DNA of 36,524 nt from an uncultured Erysipelotrichaceae bacterium (GCA_902793315.1 CADBCT010000004.1:1-36524); one strand, 5' to 3'. Positions 16,269 through 26,300 are shown, counted from the stretch's first letter. A program made the numbers and translations. Notes: generated by a model from the letters alone, not told the origin.

Positions 16269-17075
16269 ATGAAAAGTATTTTTAATGAAAAACGTTATCT
16301 AAACGGAGACAGTGAAGCTCTAGAAGAATTTAGATTATTACGAGAAGAACACTTAGAAGACCAAGCTGAAGATTTTGAAAAACATCATAAGATAATTGCT
16401 ATGTATGATTCATTTTTAGATGAATTAGCTAGTGAACTTGAAAAGTATAATTTAACTAATCCATTAGAGTATTCAATATTTTTAAATTATATTTTAGATA
16501 GTGGGTACTTATCAAATGACTGTACTTTTAGGCATAAAGAGAGTAATAAAGAAATTACTGGTAAATTGGGAATAAATGTTGTTTTAGGAGAAGGTTGTTG
16601 TCGTAATATTAGTGATTTCCATAGAGATATCTTTAATAAATTTGAGCTAACAAGTATACCTTTTTACTGTTATCAAGGAATGGGTAGAGGTATTAATAAA
16701 TGTGCTAATCATGTTATTAACTTAATTGAATATAGAGATAATATCTATGGTATAGATTTACATAATCATGGTTTTTTATATCGTTTTAAAAAACCATTAG
16801 TAATGGATTCAATTTCCATGTTTGATAAAGGTAAACTAGACTATAAACCATATTATGGATTAATAGTAGATGGAGATAGTTTAGAAAATATTAAAAAGAA
16901 TCTTAAGACATTTGAGGAATGTTCTAAAAAGAAAACTATTAGTGCTATAGAATATGATTGTAATATTAGATATTTTGCTAAAGAATTGGTAAGAAGAAAA
17001 AGAAATGAATTAATTAAATTTGATCAAAAAACAAAGCAATTAAAAAAGACAATTGCTTCTGGTTTAAATAAATAG
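16269..17075 (+). CDS. Transglutaminase-like cysteine-protease-fold protein (putative)
   Basis: 268 residues, starting at ATG 16269 with AGGGATGAT in front. No signal or membrane segment is seen. A possible Cys-His-Asp triad is spread as in transglutaminase-like domains: C110/C111 in GEGCCRNISDFHRDIF, H148 in CANHVINLIEY and D163 in IYGIDLHN. The helix after the Cys and the strand carrying His fit that fold. The N-terminal third and the Lys-rich C-terminal helix (about 225-268) are extra. It would be a cytoplasmic peptidase or acyltransferase-like enzyme. The fold call is by motif spacing only; the substrate is unknown. The gene stands alone between a promoter and a terminator. Confidence 0.5.
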   Translation: MKSIFNEKRYLNGDSEALEEFRLLREEHLEDQAEDFEKHHKIIAMYDSFLDELASELEKYNLTNPLEYSIFLNYILDSGYLSNDCTFRHKESNKEITGKLGINVVLGEGCCRNISDFHRDIFNKFELTSIPFYCYQGMGRGINKCANHVINLIEYRDNIYGIDLHNHGFLYRFKKPLVMDSISMFDKGKLDYKPYYGLIVDGDSLENIKKNLKTFEECSKKKTISAIEYDCNIRYFAKELVRRKRNELIKFDQKTKQLKKTIASGLNK

Positions 17076-17079
17076 CTAT

Positions 17080-17109
17080 GATAGAGAGTTTTTCTCTATC
17101 TTTTTTTTT
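17080..17109 (+). terminator. Intrinsic terminator
   Basis: 8-bp perfect stem GATAGAGA / TCTCTATC with loop GTTTT, followed by nine T residues. Confidence 0.9.
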
Positions 17110-17116
17110 AACATTT

Positions 17117-17158
17117 TTAGCACTCACAATTGACAACTGCTAAAAAGAGTGCTATAAC
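17117..17158 (+). promoter_or_regulatory. CIRCE-like HrcA operator with extra half-site, overlapping the htpG promoter
   Basis: TTAGCACTC (17117-17125) is a perfect CIRCE left half. At the canonical 9-base distance stands AACTGCTAA (17135-17143), 7 of 9 bases of the right half GAGTGCTAA. Three bases further is GAGTGCTAT (17147-17155), 8 of 9. The promoter lies within it: TTGACA (17130-17135), 17 bases, TATAAC (17153-17158), so the second right half covers the -10 box. HrcA binding here would block transcription of htpG and be relieved by heat shock. Confidence 0.7.
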
Positions 17159-17179
17159 TAAATCTAGGAGATGATTTGA

Positions 17180-19060
17180 ATGGCAAAACAAGAATTTAAA
17201 TCTGAATCAAAGAGATTATTAGATTTAATGATTAATAGTATTTATACAAATAAAGATATATTTTTAAGGGAGTTAATTAGTAATGCTAGTGATGCATTGG
17301 ATAAGTTATATTATCGTAGCTTAACTGATAAAAAAATTAAGGTTAAGAGAGATAAATTAGCTATTGAAATAGACTTTAATAAAAATAAGCGTACACTTAC
17401 TGTTAGAGATAACGGCTGTGGTATGACTAAAGAAGAGTTAGAAACTAACCTTGGTACTATTGCAAAAAGTGGGACATTGGCTTTTAAAGAAGAAATGTCT
17501 AAAGAAGATAAGGCTAATATTATTGGACAGTTTGGTGTAGGATTTTATTCATCATTTATGGTTAGTGATAAGATAGTAGTTAAATCACATAGTATTGATA
17601 GTGAAGAAGCATATTCTTGGGAAAGTGAAGGTGTAGATGGCTATTCTATTAAGAAGTGTAAGAAAGAAGATATTGGTACTGAAATTATCTTAACTATTAA
17701 AGAAGATACTGATGAATTTGAGTATTCTAAGTATTTGGATGAATATGAATTAAAAAGTTTAATTAAGAAATATTCTGATTATATTAGTTTTCCAATTAAA
17801 ATGGAAATTACTCATCATGAATTAGTAGATGAAGAAAAGAAAAAGTATAAAGATACTAAAGAAATAGAAACAATTAATAGTATGATTCCACTATGGAAAA
17901 AGAATAAGAGCGAAGTAACTGATGAAGATTATGATAACTTCTATATGGATAAATTTAATGATTATGATAAGCCATTAAAAGTAATTGCTTCTTCAGTAGA
18001 AGGTATGACATCATATAAAGCGTTATTATTTATTCCTAGTCATGCACCATATGATTATTATACTCAGGAATATGAAAAAGGATTAGCGCTATATTCTAAT
18101 GGCGTAATGATTATGGAAAAATGTGCTGATTTACTACCTGATTATTTCAGTTTTGTAAAAGGTGTAGTAGACAGTGAAGATTTAAGCTTAAATATTTCTC
18201 GTGAGTTATTACAAGAGTCAAATAGTTTGAAATTAATTGCCAAGAATATTGAAAATAAAATTCGTAAAGAATTAGAAACAATGTTAAGAGATGATAGAGA
18301 AAGTTATAATTCATTCTTTAATACTTTTGGTGTTCAATTAAAATATGGTGTTTATAATAACTTTGCTCAAGACAAAGACAAGCTTAAAGATTTATTAATG
18401 TTTTATTCTGCTAAAGAAGAAAAATTAGTTACTTTGGCTGAATATGTATCTAAGATGCCTGAAGATCAAGCAAATATTTATTATGCTTCTGGATCTTCAA
18501 TTGAAAAGATTAAGTCTTTACCTCAAGTAGAACAAGTCTTAGATAAAGATTATGATATTTTATACTTAACTGAATATGTAGATGAATTCTGTATTACTGC
18601 TTTACAAGATTATGAAGAAAAGACTTTTATTAATGTAAGTAATAATGATTTAGATTTAGAGTCTGATGAAGAAAAAGAGGTTACTAAAAAGAATAATGAA
18701 GAGAATGCAGATTTATTGAAAGCTATGAAAGAAGAATTAGTGGAAGTAGGAGAAGTTCGCTTCAGTAATAAATTAAAAACTCATCCAGTTTGTTTAACTA
18801 CTAAAGGTGATGTTTCTATTGAAATGCAAAAAGTCTTTGATGCAATGCCTAATGATTTAGGGATAAAAGCAAATGTTGTCTTAGAAATAAATGAAAAACA
18901 TCCAATTAGTGATAAATTAAAAGAATTATATAAAAAAGATAAAGAAGAGTTTTTAAAGTATACTAAGATATTATATAGTGAGGCTAGAATTATTGCTGGA
19001 CTTCCAATTGATAATCCTACTGAGATTAGTAAAATGATTTGTGATTGTTTATCAAAATAA
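17180..19060 (+). CDS. htpG: Molecular chaperone HtpG (Hsp90)
   Basis: 626 residues, the usual bacterial Hsp90 length. The N-terminal ATPase has the GHKL signatures: IFLRELISNASDALDKL, DNGCGMT, IAKSGT and IGQFGVGFYSSFMV. The middle domain includes YSNGVMIMEKCADLLPDYFSF and SLNISRELLQES, both conserved, and the C-terminal part is the dimerisation region. It is an ATP-driven cytoplasmic chaperone for late folding steps. AGGAGATGAT precedes the ATG. The upstream CIRCE-like element suggests control by HrcA; in Bacillus subtilis htpG is not an HrcA target, so this wiring differs. Confidence 0.97.
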   Translation: MAKQEFKSESKRLLDLMINSIYTNKDIFLRELISNASDALDKLYYRSLTDKKIKVKRDKLAIEIDFNKNKRTLTVRDNGCGMTKEELETNLGTIAKSGTLAFKEEMSKEDKANIIGQFGVGFYSSFMVSDKIVVKSHSIDSEEAYSWESEGVDGYSIKKCKKEDIGTEIILTIKEDTDEFEYSKYLDEYELKSLIKKYSDYISFPIKMEITHHELVDEEKKKYKDTKEIETINSMIPLWKKNKSEVTDEDYDNFYMDKFNDYDKPLKVIASSVEGMTSYKALLFIPSHAPYDYYTQEYEKGLALYSNGVMIMEKCADLLPDYFSFVKGVVDSEDLSLNISRELLQESNSLKLIAKNIENKIRKELETMLRDDRESYNSFFNTFGVQLKYGVYNNFAQDKDKLKDLLMFYSAKEEKLVTLAEYVSKMPEDQANIYYASGSSIEKIKSLPQVEQVLDKDYDILYLTEYVDEFCITALQDYEEKTFINVSNNDLDLESDEEKEVTKKNNEENADLLKAMKEELVEVGEVRFSNKLKTHPVCLTTKGDVSIEMQKVFDAMPNDLGIKANVVLEINEKHPISDKLKELYKKDKEEFLKYTKILYSEARIIAGLPIDNPTEISKMICDCLSK

Positions 19061-19085
19061 GATTTTAATGATCTTATTTTTTTTA
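19054..19085 (+). terminator. Intrinsic terminator of htpG
   Basis: Stem AAAATAAGAT / ATCTTATTTT with a 7-base loop and a T-rich tail; it overlaps the htpG stop codon. Confidence 0.82.
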
Positions 19086-19117
19086 TTATAATTATGCTTT
19101 TATTTTTGCTATTTATT

Positions 19118-19126
19118 TGATATACT
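19118..19126 (+). promoter_or_regulatory. Possible extended -10 promoter for the HerA-like gene
   Basis: TGATATACT forms an extended -10 (TGn plus TATACT). No good -35 is seen. It lies about 30 bases before the ATG at 19155. Confidence 0.4.
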
Positions 19127-19154
19127 ATACTATAGATAATAGAGGGTGAAAAGG

Positions 19155-21134
19155 ATGCTAGGAAAAATCGAAGAAATTGTTGATAATGGTGTAATAATAA
19201 AACTAGATATTGATGTTACCAAGCAACCAAATTTAGTTAATTTACATGTTATATTTGAAGATGGCAGTAATAGAAAAGTCGTAGGAGAAATAGCTAGTGT
19301 AAGTAAAACTCATATGAAGACTAATATAGTAGGAGAAATAAATGATAATAATTTTACTCCTGGTTCTACGGGTAAGCCTAAATTTGATTCAAGTGTTCGT
19401 TTAATCAAACTAGAAGAGCTAGAACTAATATTTGGAAAACAAGAATTAGATTTTGGTTATACAAATTTTGGTACTAGTAATATTTACAAGGGTTATAAGA
19501 TAAATGTTTCTATGAATGATTTTTTCAATAAACATTTTTCAATTATGGGTGTTTCTGGATCAGGTAAGAGTTCTACTGTTTCTTCAATTATTCAGAAATT
19601 ATATACTAATACAGTTAAACCTCCAATTAATTCATCACTCTTTTTCTTTGATGCTTATGGAGAATATACAAATGCTTTTTCTGGTATTCATTTAAAAAAT
19701 CCAAATGTAATATATAAATCTTATACAACTAATGTTAATGATACTACTAATGAATTATTAAGAATACCACCTTGGTTATTGGATGTTGATGATTTAGCTT
19801 TATTATTGGATGTTAATACTCCATCACAATTACCAATTATTGAGAAAGCTTTAAACTTAGTTTCTATTTTAACCGGTAACAGTGAAAATGTTATTAAAAG
19901 AAAAAATGATATTATCGCTAGAGCAATTCAAGATATATTATTAAGTGGAAAAGATTCAACTAAAATTAGAGACCAAGTTATTGGAATTTTAACAAAATTT
20001 AATACAGCTACTTTAAATTTGAATAGTAAAATTGCTCAACCAGGTTATATTAGAACTCTTAAACAATGCTTATTTATTGATAAAACTGGAAAAATGCAAG
20101 AAATGGAACTAGTTGTAGAGTTTGTTAATGGTTATATTTTAGATCAACAGGTTGAAATACCAGAATCTGAACTAAACAGATACTATAGTTTAAGCGATTT
20201 AGAATTAGCTATGGAATTTTCATTAATAAATGAGGGAGTTCTAAAGAGTGATAGAGTTTTTGATTCAGTTAACGTATTAAGTGTTCGTTTACACTCACTT
20301 GTTACTGGCGATAATAAAGACTTCTTTACATATCCTGATTTTATTACTAAGGAGCAATATATTGAAACTTTGTTATTCGATAAACAAAGCCATAGAAGAG
20401 CTCAAATAGTTAATTTTAATATTAACTATGTTGATGATAGAATTGCCAAGGCAATTACTAAAATATTATCAAGAATGTTATTCATGAAAGTTGCCAACTT
20501 AAAACCAAGAGGTAGTAGAGCTTTCCATATTATTATTGAAGAAGCTCATCGTTATGTTCAAAATGACTCTGATGTAGAGGTTTTGGGATACAATATTTTT
20601 GAAAGAATTTCTAAAGAAGGACGTAAATATGGAATCTTTTTAGGATTAATTACTCAGCGTCCAGAAGAATTATCAAGTACTTGTATATCACAGTGTGCTA
20701 ACTTTATTATTTTAAGAACTATTCACCCTGCAGATTTACAATATGTAAAAGATATGGTACCTAGTATTACTCAAGAGATAGTATTACAACTTAAGAATTT
20801 AAGGCCTGGAAATGGAATAGCTTTTGGATCAGCTTTTAAAGTTCCAACATCATTGTATATTGATAAACCTAATCCTGAGCCTTTATCTAGTGATATTAAT
20901 CTGGAAAATGTTTGGTTTCAAGAACAACCACTTAGTATGGAAGAAGCTGCAGTGACAAGATCCATTAATTCAAACGATGTTCAAGATCTTATGAATCAGC
21001 AAATGAGTGCTACTTCAGAACAACCAGTACTTGCTGAATATGCTGAAGGGAATAGATTTATTCCAACATTTTCAACTAGTAATAATCAAACAGTAAATCA
21101 AGATAATGTACCAGTATTGGAAAATAACAATTAA
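19155..21134 (+). CDS. HerA-like (DUF87) hexameric ATPase/translocase
   Basis: 659 residues from ATG 19155, which has AGGGTGA before it; a GTG at 19146 is possible but overlaps that site. The N-terminal about 90 residues form a small beta domain like the HAS barrel of HerA. Walker A GVSGSGKS is at 132-139; the Walker B acidic pair E462/E463 lies in FHIIIEEAHRYV; then come ISKEGRKYGIFLGLITQRP and QCANFIILRT, typical of HerA/FtsK-like motors. HerA proteins move DNA and often pair with NurA nuclease or with defence effectors, but no nuclease is adjacent. The last 80 residues are Asn/Gln/Ser-rich and probably disordered. Family is firm, role unclear. Confidence 0.85.
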   Translation: MLGKIEEIVDNGVIIKLDIDVTKQPNLVNLHVIFEDGSNRKVVGEIASVSKTHMKTNIVGEINDNNFTPGSTGKPKFDSSVRLIKLEELELIFGKQELDFGYTNFGTSNIYKGYKINVSMNDFFNKHFSIMGVSGSGKSSTVSSIIQKLYTNTVKPPINSSLFFFDAYGEYTNAFSGIHLKNPNVIYKSYTTNVNDTTNELLRIPPWLLDVDDLALLLDVNTPSQLPIIEKALNLVSILTGNSENVIKRKNDIIARAIQDILLSGKDSTKIRDQVIGILTKFNTATLNLNSKIAQPGYIRTLKQCLFIDKTGKMQEMELVVEFVNGYILDQQVEIPESELNRYYSLSDLELAMEFSLINEGVLKSDRVFDSVNVLSVRLHSLVTGDNKDFFTYPDFITKEQYIETLLFDKQSHRRAQIVNFNINYVDDRIAKAITKILSRMLFMKVANLKPRGSRAFHIIIEEAHRYVQNDSDVEVLGYNIFERISKEGRKYGIFLGLITQRPEELSSTCISQCANFIILRTIHPADLQYVKDMVPSITQEIVLQLKNLRPGNGIAFGSAFKVPTSLYIDKPNPEPLSSDINLENVWFQEQPLSMEEAAVTRSINSNDVQDLMNQQMSATSEQPVLAEYAEGNRFIPTFSTSNNQTVNQDNVPVLENNN

Positions 21135-21163
21135 ACTGATGTAAACTATGTAAATTAATACTT

Positions 21164-21190
21164 TTGATTTTTAAAGTTATGTGGTAAAAT
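21164..21190 (+). promoter_or_regulatory. Extended -10 promoter for sepF-divIVA
   Basis: TTGATT (21164-21169), a 15-base spacer, and TAAAAT (21185-21190) preceded by TGG, an extended -10. The spacing is short, but the TGn motif compensates. Confidence 0.5.
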
Positions 21191-21227
21191 GAAATAGAAT
21201 TATGTTATTAAATTATGGAGGATAAAT

Positions 21228-21656
21228 ATGAAAGATAAATTAAAAGGTTTATTTGGTGGAGAAGAAACACCAGATGTTGGTGGGGAAGAAAGTTATTACA
21301 CAACTAGTCGTGAAGAATTCCATGAACAAAATGGTATAGCTGGTTCTAAAATGATGTTATTAGAACCACGTGCTTATTCTGAAAGCCAACAAATCGCAGA
21401 TTATTTAAAGAATAGAAGTGCTGTAGTTGTAAATTTAAAAAGAGTAACTCCAGATCAAGCTAAAAGAATTGTAGATTTCTTATATGGTACAATTTATGCC
21501 ATTGGAGGAGATATTCAAAAATTAGGTGGAGGAATATTTTTATGCACACCTAATAATGTAAATGTAGAAGGTAAGATTAGTGATGAAAATGCTTCAGCTA
21601 AATCTTCAAGAGGAAAGAAAGAAAACAGTAAAGAAGAAGATGAAGATTTCTTTTAA
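21228..21656 (+). CDS. sepF: Cell division protein SepF
   Basis: 142 residues. It has the SepF layout: a short amphipathic N-terminal helix ([10 protein letters not shown]) that binds membrane, an acidic linker, then the conserved domain with [40 protein letters not shown], and [22 protein letters not shown]. SepF polymers tether FtsZ to the membrane at the division site. The C-terminus is Lys/Glu-rich. GGAGG precedes the ATG. divIVA follows 30 bases later, but ylmG and ylmH, usually between sepF and divIVA in Firmicutes, are absent. Confidence 0.95.
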   Translation: MKDKLKGLFGGEETPDVGGEESYYTTSREEFHEQNGIAGSKMMLLEPRAYSESQQIADYLKNRSAVVVNLKRVTPDQAKRIVDFLYGTIYAIGGDIQKLGGGIFLCTPNNVNVEGKISDENASAKSSRGKKENSKEEDEDFF

Positions 21657-21686
21657 AAACTAACATATTCATTCTGAGGTGATTAT

Positions 21687-22121
21687 ATGGAAAAATTTAG
21701 TTATGAAACTAATGGATATAATCGTAATGAAGTAAATCAGTTTATTAGTGATGTAATTAGAGAGACAGAAGGAATTATTTCTAAAGTAAGAGCTCAGAGT
21801 TCTGAAATAGAAGAATTAAAGAAAGAATTAGAACACTATAAAAATATAGAAAATGCTTTAAATAATGCGGTTATGAAAGCAGATGAAGCTAAAGCTGATA
21901 TTACTAGATTAGCTCAGGAAGAATCTGATTTAATTGTTAGGGAAGCAAAAATAAATGCTTCAAGAATTGTTAATGATGCTTTATTGAAAGCTGAAAAGAT
22001 TGAAAATGAAAGAGAAACCTTAGAAAGAAATATTAAAATATTTAAAAAGAAATTAAAATTAATTATAGAACAGCAATTAGCTATAGTAGATGAAATAGAA
22101 GTATTAGAAATAGAGGATTAG
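21687..22121 (+). CDS. divIVA: DivIVA-family cell division/polarity protein
   Basis: 144 residues. The N-terminal segment MEKFSYETNGYNRNEVNQFISDV matches the DivIVA/GpsB lipid-binding domain (F-x-x-x-x-x-G-Y-x-x-x-x-V-x-x-F), followed by a coiled coil from about residue 30 to 135. DivIVA recognises negative membrane curvature at the septum and poles. It follows sepF behind GAGGTGAT and ends in a terminator that includes its stop codon. The protein is a little shorter than Bacillus subtilis DivIVA (164). Confidence 0.9.
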   Translation: MEKFSYETNGYNRNEVNQFISDVIRETEGIISKVRAQSSEIEELKKELEHYKNIENALNNAVMKADEAKADITRLAQEESDLIVREAKINASRIVNDALLKAEKIENERETLERNIKIFKKKLKLIIEQQLAIVDEIEVLEIED

Positions 22122-22133
22122 TCCTCTTTTTTT
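22113..22133 (+). terminator. Intrinsic terminator of divIVA
   Basis: GAGGA / TCCTC stem with loop TTAG and seven T residues, overlapping the divIVA stop codon. Confidence 0.78.
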
Positions 22134-22146
22134 GTAAAAAATAAGG

Positions 22147-22175
22147 TTGAAACAAAATTAAAAATATGATATATT
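22147..22175 (+). promoter_or_regulatory. Sigma-A promoter of the Ile T-box transcript
   Basis: TTGAAA (22147-22152), a 17-base spacer, TATATT (22170-22175) preceded by TGA. The transcript would begin near 22182. Confidence 0.75.
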
Positions 22176-22181
22176 AATGCA

Positions 22182-22380
22182 GAAAGCAAATGCGAAAGAC
22201 GGAAATATTTGAAAGTTTATAGAGAGTTCTCATTAGGTGGAAGAGAATAATAAGTATAGTATTTCGGATCACTTTCAAGTGCGATTTATGGATAAGATAA
22301 ATACGGTAACGCGTTATAGTTTTTGAGTATAAATAAAGGTGGTACCACGAGAATTTCGTCCTTTGGATGGAGTTCTTTTT
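22182..22380 (+). ncRNA. T-box riboswitch, isoleucine-specific
   Basis: The T-box core AAAGGTGGTACCACGAG lies at 22336-22352. Upstream is AGAGAG (22221-22226) and a distal-loop GGTGGAA between TTCTC and GAGAA arms, as in Stem I. Helices GAAATA/TATTTC and GAAAG/CTTTC frame a specifier loop in which ATC (22268-22270) is followed by A; ATC codes for Ile, agreeing with ileS downstream. The terminator is an 11-bp stem GAATTTCGTCC / GGATGGAGTTC (22351-22375) followed by T residues. Uncharged tRNA-Ile should favour the antiterminator and allow readthrough into the antiporter gene and ileS. Confidence 0.9.
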
Positions 22381-22415
22381 ATTTTTATTATTCATAGGAT
22401 TAAAAAGGAGGATAT

Positions 22416-23366
22416 ATGGTAGTATTAAATATTTTTTTATTAATAGTTGGCTTTGTTATGTTAATTAAAGGAGCTGATTTCTTTGTAGATGGTGCTAGTG
22501 CAATAGCAGCTAATTTGAAAATATCAAAGATGTTAATTGCTTTAACAATAGTATCTTTTGGTACTAGTGCTCCTGAGTTAGCTGTAGCAGTTAAGGCAAT
22601 AGCTTCGGGTAGTGGAGATATTGTATTAGGAAACGTTATTGGTAGTAATACTTTAAATATATTATTGATAGTTGGAGTTAGTGCAGTAGTTCATTCACTT
22701 GGAGTTAAAAATAATACTGTAAAAAAAGAATTACCAATTACAATGTTAATTACAACTTTATTTGGAGTATTGTTGTTAGATAATATTTTTGATAAAGGTA
22801 TGGCTAATAATTTTTCTAGATCAGATGGAATAGTACTTTTATTATTCTTTAGTGTATTTATGTATTATTTAATATCGATGTCTAGAAATAAAATAGATGA
22901 AGATGAAGTTTCTCCAATGCCAATTTTAAAAGCAATAGGCTTTACCATTTTGGGATTGGCTGGAATAGTCTTAGGTAGTAATTTTGTCGTAGATTCTGCA
23001 AGTTATCTTGCTAAAGCTATTGGTATAAGTGAAAGAATAATTGCCTTAACAGTTATTGCTTTTGGTACTAGTTTACCAGAATTAGTTACTAGTGTATCAG
23101 CTACAAGAAAAGGTGAATATGATATTGCAATTGGTAATGTTGTAGGAAGTAATATTTTTAATATTGGTATTGTTTTAGGAATACCTGTTGCTATCTTTGG
23201 AGGAGTAGGAAGAATAAGTTTTAGTATTATTGATATATTAGTAATGGTTGTAACAGCAATTTTATTATTTGTATTTTCACTTAATGATAGAAAAATATCT
23301 AAAGGTGAAGGAATAATATTTTTAATAATATTTGTAGTTTACTATGGTTATATTTTGATAGGTTAG
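22416..23366 (+). CDS. Ca2+/cation antiporter (CaCA family, YrbG-like)
   Basis: 316 residues with about ten membrane helices. Two inverted alpha repeats are clear: TIVSFGTSAPELAVAV with GNVIGSNTLNILL in the first half, and TVIAFGTSLPELVTSV with GNVVGSNIFNIGIVLG in the second. The acidic residues of the GTSxPEL motifs bind the cation. The family exchanges Ca2+ for Na+ or H+. AAAGGAGG lies before the ATG. It is the first gene after the Ile T-box and ends 10 bases before ileS, so its expression should rise when isoleucyl-tRNA falls, an unusual arrangement for a cation exchanger. Confidence 0.9.
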   Translation: MVVLNIFLLIVGFVMLIKGADFFVDGASAIAANLKISKMLIALTIVSFGTSAPELAVAVKAIASGSGDIVLGNVIGSNTLNILLIVGVSAVVHSLGVKNNTVKKELPITMLITTLFGVLLLDNIFDKGMANNFSRSDGIVLLLFFSVFMYYLISMSRNKIDEDEVSPMPILKAIGFTILGLAGIVLGSNFVVDSASYLAKAIGISERIIALTVIAFGTSLPELVTSVSATRKGEYDIAIGNVVGSNIFNIGIVLGIPVAIFGGVGRISFSIIDILVMVVTAILLFVFSLNDRKISKGEGIIFLIIFVVYYGYILIG

Positions 23367-23376
23367 GAGTGTTAGG

Positions 23377-26300
23377 ATGAAGTTTAAAAAATTAGATCAA
23401 GATAAAATAAATGATGTAGAAAAAAAATATAGTGAATATTGGGAAAAGAATAAAGTATTCGAAAAGAGTATTAAGAATCGTAAAGATAGTGAAAACTTTG
23501 TTTTCTATGATGGACCAGCTACAGCTAATGGAATGCCTGGTATTCATCATATGATGGCTAAGTTATTAAAAGATACTGTTTGTAAATATAAGACTATGCA
23601 AGGATATCGTGTAGTTAGAAAAGTAGGATGGGATACTCATGGATTACCAGTAGAGGTTCAAGTTGAAAAAGAACTAGGATTTAATGGTAAAGATGATATT
23701 GAAAAATATGGAATCAAAGAATTTAACCAAAAGTGTCGTGAAAGTGTTTGGAAAAATGAAGAATACTTTACTAGATTTACTAGAGAGATGGGACAATTCA
23801 TTGATTTAGAAAATCCATATGTTACTTATGATAATAACTATATTGAGACTGAATGGCATATCTTAAAGAAAATCTTTGATGATGGATATATTTATGAAGG
23901 ATTAAAGATAGTTCCTTGGTGCCCACGTTGTGGTACAGGACTTGCTTCTCATGAAGTTGCTCAAGGATATAAAGAAATATCTGTTAATACTGTATATGTA
24001 CCATTTAAGGCAAAGGATGAGGAAAACACTTATTATCTTGCTTGGACAACTACTCCTTGGACATTACTATCTAATGTTGCTTTAGTAGTTAATCCTAATG
24101 AAACTTATGTAAAATGTTTATCTAAAGGATATAATTTTATCCTAGCTAAAGCTTTAGCAGATAAAGTATTAGGAGAAGACTATGAAGTAGTTAAAGAGTT
24201 CAAGGGTAAAGAATTAGAATATCGTGAATATGAACAATTAATTCCAGAATTAAAGACTCCAAAAGATAAAAAAGCATTTATTGTTGGATGTGGGGACTAT
24301 GTTACTATGGAAGATGGTACTGGAGTAGTTCATACAGCTCCTGCTTTTGGACAAGATGACTATGAAGTTGGTTTAAAATATGACTTAGCTATGTTAAATC
24401 CTGTAGGAGAAGATGGATGCTTTACTGAAGGTCCTTGGAAAGGAAGACTTGTAGTAGATCCTGCACTAGAATTAGATATCATTAAGTATTTAGCAGAGAA
24501 TGATAAATTATTTAAGAAACAAAAGATGAACCATGATTATCCACATTGTTGGAGATGTAAAACACCACTTGTTTATTATTCAAAACCATCTTTATATATT
24601 AAGACAACTGCTAAGAAAGATGAAATTATTAAAGAGAACAATAAAGTTAATTGGTTCCCAGATTATGTTGGAGAAAAAAGATTTGGTAACTGGTTAGAAA
24701 ATATGAATGATTGGGCTATTTCAAGAAATAGATATTGGGGTACACCAATCCCACTATGGAAATGTGAATGTGGTCACCAAGAAATGATTGGTTCACGTAA
24801 AGAATTAGTTAAAAAGGCAATTGAAGATATAGATGAAACTATCGAATTACATAGACCATATGTTGATGATGTTCATATTAAATGTCCAGATTGTGGAAAA
24901 GAAATGACTAGAATTCCTGATGTAATTGACTGTTGGTTTGATAGTGGAGCTATGCCTTTTGCTCAATATCATTATCCATTTGAAAATAAAAAATTATTTG
25001 AAGAACAATATCCGGCAGACTTTATCTGTGAAGGAATTGATCAAACTCGTGGATGGTTCTATTCATTAATAGTTATCTCAGTATTTATGACAGGAAAGGC
25101 TCCATATAAGAATGTTTTAGTAAATGATTTACTATTAGATAAATATGGACAAAAGATGCATAAATCTCGTGGAAATGCTATTTCTCCATTTGAAATAATG
25201 AAAGAATATGGAGCTGATACAGTAAGATTTTATATGTTACATGCATCTCCAGTATGGACTCCATTAAAATTTGATGTAGATGGATTAAAAGAAGTATATT
25301 CAAAATATATTTCTACATTTAAGAATGCATATTCATTCTTTGAAATGTATGCGAATGCTGATCATATAGATCCAAGAGAATATGATATTCCTGTAAAGGA
25401 TAGAGAGCTTATTGATAGATGGCTAATATATAAATTAAATAAATTAATTAAGAATGTAAATGAAGCTTATGCTGAATATGATTTAAATAAAGCAGCAAAG
25501 TTAATAGTACCTTTCTTAAATGATGATTTATCTAATTGGTATATTAGAAGTAATAGAAGAAGATTCTGGGATTCAGAACTTACTGAAAGTAAGAAAGCAG
25601 TATACTTAACAATGTATGAAGCATTAGTTGCTTTATGTAAAATATGTGCTCCTATGACACCATTCTTAACAGAAGAAATTTATGAAAAATTAACTGGAGA
25701 AAAATCAGTTCATTTAGCTGACTTCCCAGTAGAAAACACTGATTTAATAGATGAAGCAGTAGAAGAGAGAATGGACTTAGTAAGAGATGTATGTTCATTA
25801 GGTAGATTTGCAAGAGAAGAAGTAAATATCAAAGTACGTCAACCTATTAGTAGTTTAATTTTACCTAAATCAGACGAAATGATTATTGGTGACTTATTAC
25901 CAGTAATAGAGGAAGAATTAAATGTTAAAGAAGTAGTATTTAAACCTGATATGACAGAATATTTAGAGTATATTGTAAAACCTAATTTCAAAGTACTAGG
26001 TAAAGAATTAGGACCTAAGATTAAAGAATTACAAGAGACATTAAATAAACTAAGTTCTAGTGAAATAGCTAAGATAGCTGAAGAAGGTTTAACTATTAAA
26101 CTAGCTGGAGAAGACTTTGAACTTAACGAAGAAAATACACTAATTTCTATTAAACAAAAAGAAGGTTATGCTTCTACTTCTAATAATAGAACAATAGTAG
26201 TACTTGATACTGAACTAACTGAAGAATTAATCTTAGAAGGACTTGCTCGTGAATTTGTACGTAAAGTACAATCTCTACGTAAAGAAGCAGATTTTGTAAT

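Noticed and set aside
22174-22395. Minus-strand open frame of 73 codons
   Set aside because: It lies wholly over the Ile T-box, is basic and low in complexity, and has no ribosome site.
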